The translations under genes and the position numbers were made by a program. 64,000 bases of DNA from Rotaria sp. Silwood1 (taxonomy: Eukaryota; Rotifera; Eurotatoria; Philodinida; Philodinidae). The DNA is taken from the NCBI GenBank assembly GCA_905250075.1, contig CAJNOP010000026.1, positions 689,193 through 753,192 of the forward strand. Direction: 5' to 3'. A model generated the notes under the pieces. That model was given only the letters and a program-made list of their open reading frames with translations, was not told the DNA's origin and did not search any database. Shown here one piece after another: positions 52,527 to 64,000 of the stretch (the stretch's first letter is position 1; the number at the start of each line of letters is the position of its first letter).

Positions 52527-55500
52527 ATGAATCACGATAGTAAAATGAATTTAACAACAACAACATCATGTTTATACAATTCAAGTACATGTAATTTTAT
52601 TGATCATGAAGGGAAATGTTTATCAGATAATATGGTACTTGATTTAATTTTAAAATATGTTAGTATAACATATTATGAATGGATTTGTATTATACTTTAT
52701 GTAATTGTTTTTATTGTTGGAACAATTGGTAATTTACTTGTTATTATTGTCATTCAACGTAATCGAAGCATGAGGTAAAATTTCATGAAAAGAAATTCGT
52801 ATTGTTTAATCTTTTAATAGCTAATCTATTTTTTCTTTCTTTATTATTGTTTTTTTTTTTCCTAGGACAGTAACAAATATGTTTATTATGAATTTAGCTG
52901 CAGCTGATTTATTAGTTCTTGTATTTTGTTTACCAGCAACTGTTATTCAAGATGTAACTAAAACATGGTTTTTTGGTTTAGTTCTTTGCAAATTTGTGAA
53001 TTATATTCAAGTGAGTTATATTTTTTATATCTAGAATATATATATACATTCATATGATTAATAATTCATATTTATAAGAAGTATGCATTAGTTCATGTAA
53101 TGGGTTTTATTTTTATTGATGCCTACTGTTTCTTTGTGTTTCTTTTTTTAAGTCTCATATAGTGGTTTGAAATTAAAAAAAAAAAATTTGAACTTCTAAA
53201 GACTATTGTTTGAGTTGAAGTAGACTTTTATGATGCTTATAAAAGTCTGTAAGCATTTGAATTAATGAGCTTTGAAGAACAAGCGATGCATATTTTATCG
53301 AATCATTTATCAAAACTATAGAATAAAATTTTCTTCGAATAAGAAAAAAAAAGAAACACAAAGTATTATTTATGACATATCTATTATTTCTATTTTTGTC
53401 ATTTAAATTAATTAAATTATTTATTGATGAAGTCTATTTATGATTGTATAACATTAGCATGAGTTTTTTTTTGCATGACTTATTAGTAAAATCATAAGGA
53501 CAAGTTTCTTTAGTCTTCTTCATGAAGTATAAATAAATGTAGTAGAAAATAAAAATAGCAGGTGTTGAATACTTAGAATAAGAAATTCAACTAATCTTTT
53601 GAAGTGCAGATTTTTTTAAACACCGAAATAATTGAAAAAAAAAATGATGTAACTTAATTAACTAGACTCTTACACAAAGTATTTTAAAAACGTATGAGTT
53701 TTACCACACCCTAGATAATTCTTTTGTTCTAGAATATGTCGATTTCTGTATCGGTACTTACATTAATGGCTATTTCTGTGGAACGTTATCAAGCTATTGT
53801 CTATCCACTTAAATTCACTGGTACAAAACAGCGTGCAAGAATATTAATTCTTTCCGTATGGATACTTTCACTATTACTTGTTCTACCAGGTTTGTTTTTT
53901 GTTCTTTCATGAATTATATTTTACTCTTAATGTATATTGCCATACATATATGAAATTTTTAGATGCTATTATGATGACATTAATTCGACAATTTGGTGAT
54001 CAAATCGAAACAATTTATTTAACATAGTAAGATCTATTTATTGAATGACTCATAATTAGTGATGGATTTACGTTCTTTTACTTAACCGTTGTTTTTAGTC
54101 TTTTTCATAAATTTGTTTCTATACTAATTCGATATAGAATTTGTTTCTCTATTAATCATTTAATTTTGTTTTTCAGAAAATATTTTCCTTATCAATGAAA
54201 AGTTAAAAAGATTTCTATCTACTGAATTATCTACATACAATTTTCTATTTTCTTTGAATATCTAATCACTTTTGCAAACGTCTATTCATTCATATAGAGA
54301 AGTCTTAAAAGTAAAATATTTTACATTGAAGAATAGAAAATATTCTACTCTATCTGGCTACGATCTTTTCCATATCTTTCTCATGGTTATTCAGTAAAAA
54401 CAAACAGTCTCCAAACTAAAAATCACACTTATTTTTTTCCTGACTTTATAGAAAGTTATGTTTTTGAAAGTCCTGTATTCCGTGAAATGTTTCATTGTCA
54501 TGCTGTCGAGGGTAAAGTTTAATTCTGCGTAAAATACTCTACAGATGTTCATTAGAAAAATTAAAAAAAAACAGTATAGGTCGCTGCGACAGACGAAACC
54601 ACTAACAATCATATTTGAAAAGAACTTTTCCGTCAGCATTTTTAAATTGACTACGTCAAAGTATTTCGATGTAAAATATTTACTTTAGAGTTTATTAAAC
54701 AATATCAGAAAATTTTCTGTCAAATACTGTATCATATTTTTGACTTTCATCAATAGACCATACAGTAGATTTTGATCTTATGAATTTTATACCAACAAGA
54801 AGAATACTTGGAAAGAAAAACAAATCAATTAGAATATTTTTTAGAAAAATAAATTTTCTATTAAATGAGATCAGAAACAAATTTTCAAATAGCTTCAAAG
54901 AACGAAACAAAAGCCGATCATAAATTATAAATCATCTGATACTTTTTTTTTTTGTTTTTTGAATTTCTTCTATATCAAATCCTCTTTATTTAGTTGTCAA
55001 TGGAATGCTCATCCATTGTATGATCTTCTCTATCAATTACATATATCACTTTGTTTATTTATTATTCCACTTTGCTTTATGGTTTTTACATATTCTGGTA
55101 TTGTTAAAGTGCTTTGGGGTTCATTACCAACTGAAAGAATATTAAATGATGAACAACGTACAATTCATTCAAGTCAATATAAATTAACAGGTTTATTATT
55201 TTTTCCTTATTTTAAAAAAAGATTTAATGAAAAACACAAACAAATCATTGATATTTTTAAAGGTTCATCAGAAGAATCTCATATTACTGTTCCTTTACAT
55301 AGCAGTAATAATTTAATCAATTCAACTAAATCAGCTAATTTAATGGTACAAGAAAATCGACAAAAAGCAGCTAAAATGCTTATTTCTGTCGTTATTATAT
55401 TTACTATATGTTATATTCCAGTTCATGTTTTTAATTTATTCAGGTAAAATATATAAAATGATATTATATAGAAATAAAATGTTATATTTAAAAAAAATAT

Positions 55501-56123
55501 TTTAGATATATTTATGTCTATAAGGAATATACACAACGTCCAATTACTGATGATAGTAATAATTCAAGTAACATTATTGAATGTTTTCAACCAAAAAATG
55601 TTCCACTTGAACGTACTGGTCCAATAAAAATTATCACAATTAGTGCGTTAATATCTCATTTTCTACCTTATTTTAATTCATCTGTTAATCCAATCATATA
55701 TAATATTATGAGTGGTAAATAAAATATTATAAAAGAAATATATCATTATACGAAAACTTTTTTTTTTTATCTTATTTTATAGATAAATTTCGCCTTAAAT
55801 TTCGTGAATTATTTTCATCGTGCTGTTGTTGTTTTGAATCAGTAGTAAAAATGAAGTCTACATCGTCAACAACGATACCATTTAAAGTATTAAGTACAAT
55901 GCAACATAGAAATCAAGAACCATTATTAACATCTGGTCGCAATACTGATCGATATAATATGAAGATAAATTATAAACGAATGGCAACTAAACCATCAAAT
56001 GTTAGTAGTATTGGAAGTAGTCCAATATCCAGTAATACGAAAACTAATAGTTTGACAAGAGTTACTAATATTAAAGAGTACACGCACAATGGACCGATTA
56101 CTTTTCGATTGACTAACGTTTAA
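52527..56123 (+). CDS. Class A peptide GPCR, orexin/allatotropin-receptor-like
   Basis: Seven exons: 52527-52774, 52866-53010, 53733-53889, 53963-54026, 54994-55443, 55506-55714 and 55783-56123. The total is 1614 nt, or 537 aa. An N-terminus with Asn glycosylation sites precedes TM1 ([12 protein letters not shown]). TM2 is [17 protein letters not shown]3 starts at a Cys (LCKFVNYIQ) and continues [20 protein letters not shown], with ERY in place of DRY. The ECL2 Cys is in YCQWN. TM6 is [22 protein letters not shown]7 has [10 protein letters not shown], and a Cys cluster suits palmitoylation. VSVLTL, the AAKML block and the VLWGSLP after TM5 match orexin/allatotropin receptors. ICL3 is unusually long. 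It should sit in the plasma membrane and couple a neuropeptide to G proteins. The exact ligand is not predictable. Confidence 0.85.
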
Positions 56124-59100
56124 CATAAATATATATATATACATGTATATGTACTGTATGCAGTTTGAAAATAAATAAATAAAAAGAGGAATGAATCAAT
56201 GAAAATTCGGAAGAATAACCTCTGAATATTCTGATATTATAAAATTCTAATAAACATATGCATATATTTGAAATGCAGTTGGTACTCAATACTTATATAT
56301 GTACTAATGCATGCTAATAGAATTAAACAAGGATATGTTGACCTATATTAATACTATTACTCATTTTTACAAGAGTTTTCTGTGTATCAGTGAGATTAGA
56401 TCAGATAAAATAAATAAATCTTTGGTAGATATAGTTAATTATAGATAGATTATCATTCATGTCGAGTTCTTAATTCATATTCACACATTCATTATGAGTC
56501 ATTAACAGAGAAAAAGATCTACTTGATTATCTTTTACTCTACTGTCGGATGCATTAGCAGGTGCGAGTTTTTTTTTATTACAATTAAGGAAACAAGACAA
56601 AGATAACTTATCGTTTTTAATATAGCAAAAACTAATGAAACAATTGAAAAAAAAAAGAACATCATTCATTAATGAAATGATTAATTGAATAAGATTATTC
56701 AAATAATAATGACAATAAACAAACGATAGTAAGCAACAGTGAAAATAAATTTTTCTGACAATATAATTTCATAATTCTTGTCAATTATTATAGTTACAAT
56801 TGATGAACAACAAATTTTTTTAGAAATAGATCTATTCTGATGTTTTTTTTTCGCTTTCTTGTGTGTATCTTCTTTTAATGCTAATTATCAAATAAATATG
56901 TTATGTAAAAATAACATACTGATTAATCTAAATATATTTTCTTATCAAAAGATGTTCACATATTGTATTGAATAAAGAATTAGGAATATTTCCTTTTGTT
57001 CAAACGAAACATATTGTGCAGAATAACAAAGAATATTATAATGAATCGCCCTAGAATATATTGTTAAAGAGAGCATTAATAATGCCGGAAATAGATGAAA
57101 TAGTCCTTCATCTGCGTGATAATTTCTGTCAAAACTTAATCGTACTTATTTATAAAATCAAGGTCATCGTATGTTGTGAGCTAGATTACATATTACAAAA
57201 AAAAAAAAGATAAAAGAATTTCATTTGTGAAGATTACGTGATACTATCTAACAACTATATTTTTTCTTTTTGTTCGCACAAATCGTACTTTGAAGTCTAA
57301 TGATTCAATTTATTGCAATCGATACTAATTTATAATAAGAAATAAATTATCTTTTATTATTCTATAATATCACTGTAACTTTAATTCATTAGGATAAGAT
57401 ATACAAATCAATTAAGAAAATTAAATTAAGTATAAAAGATATGAATTTAGAGACATAATAAGTATGAAGAATATTTTATGTATATGAAAATGTGATGCTA
57501 AGCTTAAGAATTTGAATTTCAATGAAGTACAAGTTACAGTCATAGAAATCTATCAGTTGCTTTCCAGATACTAAAATTACCAGCAGTTATTGTCACAATT
57601 TATATACTATACGTAGTTGGTAAGTGCATCATTATTAAAATCACCTGCTCTAGTTCTTAATTTAGAAAAAAAACAATAAAACGCAATAGTTTTATCAGTT
57701 CATTAATTCTATAAAGATTATTTCGACCTTTTCTATTCATTTCTGTAATCTCAATGAAATATCTATTGTTTATCAAAAGATTAGATTATATTTCTTTCTA
57801 AAACTTGCGAATACTCATTCAAGAATTAAGATTTAGAATATCATATATCAACTCGATTAGTTGTTTTGAACAATAGGATACGTACTTGAAGTACAAGAAA
57901 AATACTGTAGGCATACATCACTTTTCTCGTTGTAAGTCAATAGGTCAGATAAGAAACCCGATAAAAATTATGTTTTTCAACCTATATTGATTCATATGTT
58001 ATATGGGTTGAAACCCTTCAACATTATCAAACATTTTAAATTTATCCTTCAGCTAATCTCGAATAGGACAACTATTCAAATTTCACATATTACATATATT
58101 TTCGAGACATACTTGTAATAAATCAAGCTAGTTGTGTTGAACTTGTTTCTATGAAATAACAAGCATATATTTGAAATGTTATGTAATTTTTTTTTACAAA
58201 GCATTGCATTAATATCCTATATTTTGACAGTGAATTCATGTTTTTATTTTTCTCTTTCTTAAAAGTATTGCGTTGACCTTATATTTATTTTCGTATCACA
58301 ATACAATACAGAGAATATATGTTGAATCCTTATTTATGTTACATAAAGAATAGTACTGTAAGGATTGAATCAACAATCTGCTTCAATTGCCAGACATAGA
58401 TCTAATTTGAGTTGTTTAGGGATTTCATGTTTTTATTTTCATCAATGCTGATCATGGTATATACTGTAATTATACTTTGACGTTTAGCAATTGAATCCAC
58501 TCACCTACAGGGTAGAAAAGTAACATGAAAACCTATGAGTGATGGATTTACAGAATTTATAATATCAATGAATACTGTACATATTTTAGTGTATTTGTTG
58601 ATTTCACAAGTTTGGTAAAAGTTTCGATAATTCAAAATATTGCGACTCGTTTGAAATTTTCTAAAAACATATAATGACTGAGCAAGCTTGTATGTTCAAT
58701 GCAACATCGCCTAATTATTATAGACCTAATGCTTCATCGGTTTTCATCATTATTTTGTGGATACAAGCATCAACTAATTCTATAATTATTTTTGTCTGAT
58801 TCTTTACCTACTGAAGTGCCAATGCATAGTCTTACCGACATCAAAATTCCAATGATTCAGACAAATCATAATTACCTTGAATATTAATTTTCTTCTCGAG
58901 GAAAATTATCTCGGAACTATGTTTTTGATAGATATTATAGGATTCAGCAAACAACTGATCTCAATGAATGTTTTAGTCGTATTTCAATACATTTGTTTTT
59001 TATATTGATAATGAAACTAGTTGTTTATCTACATCAAGAATTAGTTCTATTGAACCGGAATGTAGTGCAATGTAAGTCGGAAATACATTCCAGTTTTCAT

Positions 59101-61963
59101 AAACAATTCTCGGGAGATGTACGGGAACTGCAATAATAAGCGGTGGCCCATAAAATATGACCGCACACAACATTTCATATTTTATTCTGTAAATAAGTTG
59201 TATTCAAAACAAAAAAGAAATATACTACAAAATGCAGCGTGAAAAGCTCTACAATCGAGAAAATAAAGCTTATTTAAATTATTTATCTTTTCTTTTGTAA
59301 AATAAATGAAATTCTATGCGATTAATTTTTGTTGTTGCGAATAAAATCGTTTATTTACCCACGATGAATTCCTTTATATTCTTAGTTCATCAATTAATCA
59401 ATCGTTGTTTTTTAACTTTATTTCATTGCATATTATTTGCAATAGCATCTCACACATCATAATCTAGAGCATTGAAATGAGAACTATTTGCTAAGCATCT
59501 GGATAATTATCTATAAAATGCATGAAATTTTCTTTACATCATGTCAATAATTTCTAATGTCTATTTGATTTGGTGTTGTCATGTTGATAGGTAAAATCGT
59601 CGTTTGTTTTCATATAATGTTTGTGAAAGAGCAACTTTCATATGATAATGTTTTATCAGATTTAAGTATAGCGGAAGATGTATGACTATTTTTAGATGCA
59701 CTTAACCATACCATAATTCTTTTTGGTTGCATAGTCTTTTGGTTTATATCTCGTTTGTTTGTCTGCTTTTTGTCAACTTGCAACATAAGCATGTTCTAAT
59801 GAGACATATTTTTTTGTCAACGAATAGAATTATTTTTCATTGATGAGATAAAAAACGAGCAAATTGATCGTTTATCACAGAATGTTTATAATATTCGCAG
59901 CGTCAAAAATTAATTGCATAGAATTTAGCCTATTTTGAAAACAAAAGACAAACAATCAAAATAAGCTTTACTTGGTGGATTATAGAAATTTTCACGCTAC
60001 ATTTTATCATATACTTTGTAATGTTTTTCTTTTTAATAAAATATATTTAGAGATTAAAATTATCCAATATTTATTTCCTAGTTTGTATTTGTCTTCATCT
60101 AAATATAAAAAATTCAACAAAATAAATCGAACCTTCGTATTCAATTCAAATAAGAATGCATTACAGAACAATTGAATATTAACAACAAATTCTTTTGTAG
60201 ATGACACAGATCAAAATTGAGCTTTTACTGCAACAAATGATAAAGTTCAATTTTCAACAAAGAAAAATGGCGTAATAATTTCAATGTCGTTCATATTCAT
60301 TCAATGAAAAAAAAACATATCAGAATAAGTATCATAATCCCTGAAACTAACAATATGTCGAATATAGATGTATTGAAAGTGTTCAAAAATAAAAGTACCA
60401 CAAAAATTACTTTCAACATCATCAAAAAGTATGATTTGTGTTAGTACAGCTATGGACAAACGATCAATTACATTGCATATTCATAATTAATTACGAGCGA
60501 GAGAACCACTCAAATTATTATTCTTCATTTTATTAGATCTATCAATGGAAAAAATTTGACGTTGACATTGTGCTTTTTAATTTTTTAGTGTATACATAAA
60601 GCTAAGTAAAAAATTCAATAAAACAATCATAACTGAGCTTCAAAAGTTCCTGGAGATAAACCGTTTTAGACTTTTGCTAGTCTTATCACGGTGTCTTTGT
60701 CGACCCAACATGAGCTCAAACAGTGGTTACCAGTTCAAATTGTTCACTTGATAGTTAAAATATTCAAATTTAATTTTTATCTGACATGCATCATAATTCC
60801 AACGTCATGATTAACCAACTATCTGTTATTATTTCTATTCTAAGATTTCTGGCATTTAGCAAACCCGCACATGAATACTAATATCTGAAATGTAACTATG
60901 ATGAAATAAGGTCATAGCAAAATTATTGACGTAGGTTAGATAAACATTGTTTGAGAAATGAAACAAAAAAGAAAGTCTTCTGATTGCAATTATCAGTATA
61001 AAATAGAACAACGATCTATGATTTCTTTCTATGCATACGTTTTTTCTAAAATATCTTCAAAAAAAAAACAATTGAATTTCCAACTTTGAAATTTATATGT
61101 TTGACCGCACCAATTTCTTTACATTCTGATATTGATCTTAGGGCTAAGACATTTCACTTAATCATTACTATTTACCATGAAGATGAATGGTTATTCAATC
61201 TCTCGAATGATCGTATTTATGTTGCCAATCAATATAACGTACATGTATACAAAAGAACAAAATAAAAACTATATTATTCAAATCGATCATGATTTCTTTT
61301 GAAAGTACAATAACTGTTCTTTTGTCTAAATTAAATATTTGTTTCGATTAAATATATTTACCAAAAACATTTGATAGCAGCAAGAATAAATGCTTTATTT
61401 ATTTCAAAAAAAATGCTTTCATATCTTTTTTTTGATTTATTTTCTCAACTAAAAATCTAAACATCTTTGTTTCAACTATTGTTTTCTTTTGCTTATTTAA
61501 TGAGATAAAGAACTACACACAGATACAAACGAATTATACACACAGACACACACATCAACATAGCAGAGAACAAGAAAATCTACTTCCATTCTATATAATA
61601 ATAATAATAAAAAGAAGATCAGAATGATTATATTTATAATAACATTCTTTTGTTTTTTCTTTCGTTTTTTTTTTCTCCTTTAAACGATACAACAAAATGA
61701 GAGAATATATTCGAATGGCAACATTGTGCGTACATATGAAAAAAAAAAAATCATCCTGAGAAAAACATAATACAAACTATATATATATATATATATAAAT
61801 ATATATATATATAAAGAATAGTTATTGAGTAAATAAGAACGAACAAACAAAATCGATAATAAGCAAAGAAAGAGACAAACACACAACAGCAAAAGAAAAA
61901 AAAAAAGATATATTTATATATTATATATAGACATCTATTGAAAAACCTTGTGTATGTTTGTAT
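56124..61963. other. Long intergenic region
   Basis: About 5.8 kb of AT-rich DNA with no supported gene on either strand. It holds the 3' UTR of the receptor at the left and of histone H3.3 at the right. There are AT microsatellites (56128-56140 and 61778-61814) and a small inverted repeat (GGAATGTA...TACATTCC, 59059-59090). The open frames here are short and compositionally AT-driven. Confidence 0.45.
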
Positions 61964-62884
<921 letters not shown>

Positions 62885-63539
62885 ATGGATACATCTTCAT
62901 CAACACGAAAAGTATCATCATCAGGTATAATAACAAATACAATTAAACCAACAACAATATCTAATGCACCACGAAGTATAATTGTAAGAAAATCAAGTAA
63001 TGGTTTTGGTTTTAATGTACGTGGTCAAGTATTTGAAGGTGGTCAAGTTAAAGCTATACATGGAACACTTTATGGTCCACTTCAACATGTATCAGCTGTA
63101 TCAAGTCGAGGATCAGCTGAAAAAGCAGGTCTTTGTGTTGGAGATAAAATACTTGAAGTGTATGTGATTTATATTGTTTTTCTTTTTGTCTGCTTAAAAG
63201 TTTTATCAATATTTTGTTTTATAGAAATGGTATTGATGTCGAAGGTGCATCACATAAACAAGTTGTGGATTTAATTAAACATAGTGGTGATGAACTTCAT
63301 CTTGTTGGTATGAAGAAAAATAAAGCATATTAGTTTTTTTTTGGTAGATTTGAAAATTTCTTTTTTTTTTTTTTGTTTTTGTTTTTACAGTTATTGCATC
63401 GGCTGGTGATGAAACACATAGTGATGTACATTCAGGTGAAGAATCAAGTGGAAGTTCAAATGATTATACAGAAAGACGTTCACTTGCTATTACAATACCA
63501 GATTATAGTTTATTAGAAGTGAATGATGAAAAATTTTAT
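62885..63539 (+). CDS. SNX27: Sorting nexin 27, N-terminal part (runs off the window)
   Basis: Exons 62885-63159, 63225-63307 and 63391-63539 are in phase and reach a GTAAGT donor. They give about 169 residues. After a Ser/Thr-rich start comes a PDZ domain: [20 protein letters not shown] with the GFGF carboxylate-binding loop, then [40 protein letters not shown] and [16 protein letters not shown] linker with [15 protein letters not shown] follows and ends NDEKFY, just where SNX27 enters its PX domain. The PX and FERM-like domains must lie beyond the window. SNX27 binds the C-terminal PDZ ligands of cargo on endosomes and works with retromer to recycle them. Confidence 0.93.
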
Positions 63540-63698
63540 GTAAGTATTTTCTTTTTGTTTTTGTTTTAAGTGTTATTTAAAAAAATAATCATATGCAAAA
63601 AAAAGGAACGATAAAATATAAAGAAGATTATTTATGAAAGAAAATAATATATTTAGAATGAATAATTAATTCATTGTAGTAGTCTTATTTAAAAATAG

Positions 63699-63902
63699 AT
63701 TAAAGAATTATTAAGTTTAGGTCATATTCAAAAAGAAATTAAGTATGCATCAATGTCATTTACAAAAAAGAAATATATTACTAATAAATGTACTGATAAA
63801 AAAAACCTGACATTTATTGAAGTAGTCAATAGAATTAATTAAATTGTAAAAAGAAGCTGATGATTATTTGAAGAAAAACTATTTAGAAGACAAAATAATA
63901 TA
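63699..63902 (+). other. Coding-like fragment in the SNX27 intron
   Basis: After an AATAG acceptor-like site, an open frame reads IKELLSLGHIQKEIKYASMS, then YITNKCTDKK, and stops at 63839. After a short interruption a second piece reads EADDYLKKNYLEDKII. It is in phase with the preceding SNX27 exon but does not resemble the PX domain expected next (family: YNVYMAGRQLCSKRYREF). It is probably a remnant of another gene or element within the intron. Confidence 0.25.
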
Positions 63903-64000
63903 GAAAGATTAATAGTTTGATAAACTTTACTTTAACTATATACATATATATATATAAGCTGCTGACAGGTGAGTGCTAGAAGTTGATTGAAAGATTTCTT

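Noticed and set aside
54391..54910. - strand open frames in the GPCR intron
   Set aside because: They are AT-driven, antisense to a supported gene and resemble no protein family.
60640..60760. A block with B-box-like CAGTTCAAATTG considered as a tRNA gene
   Set aside because: I could not form an acceptor stem, D arm or anticodon arm, and no A box lies at the right distance. No true tRNA or rRNA gene was found in the window.

Overview
This is nuclear DNA of a small-genome animal, most likely a bdelloid rotifer. It is very AT-rich. Most introns are about 50-80 nt with GT...AG ends. The genes are plainly metazoan: TALE homeobox genes, PPEF phosphatase, SGF29, Rho1, PPP1R42, a peptide GPCR, histone H3.3 and SNX27. 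The bdelloid assignment rests on a decayed copy of an F-box/leucine-rich family that I recall as expanded in Rotaria and Adineta, and on a short TGTGGG-type tract like the bdelloid telomere repeat. It is an inference, because no marker gene is present.

Layout. 1.6-8.7 kb: two divergent TALE homeobox genes on the + strand, with a small uncharacterised gene between them on the - strand. 10.4-15.0 kb: an accessory island holding a large diverged inverted repeat, a broken F-box gene ending at a telomere-like tract, and a GC-rich element with inverted tandem-repeat ends. 15.9-22.8 kb: an 18-exon PPEF/rdgC phosphatase (-). 24.5-25.1 kb: an unresolved, apparently decayed coding stretch (-). 26.1-27.6 kb: SGF29 (-). 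27.7-35.8 kb: gene-poor, with a hairpin element and eroded gene remnants. 35.8-37.5 kb: Rho1 (-), with a SINE-like hairpin cluster in one intron. 43.4-45.4 kb: PPP1R42 (+), preceded by a diverged inverted repeat. 46.6-48.6 kb: a compact MITE, then a large inverted repeat whose centre contains the 100-N assembly gap. 50.3-50.7 kb: a decayed WHxHIL-type gene. 52.5-56.1 kb: a GPCR resembling orexin/allatotropin receptors (+). 62.0-64.0 kb: histone H3.3 (-) and SNX27 (+, cut by the window end), transcribed divergently.

Exon structures were rebuilt by eye from splice sites, reading phase and protein-family agreement. All seven recognised genes that lie wholly in the window, and the two less certain ones, give totals divisible by three. 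They are independent housekeeping, signalling and regulatory genes rather than one pathway; there are no operons. The most unusual signal is the number of inverted-repeat structures (at least seven in 64 kb), together with the telomere-like tract inside a broken gene.
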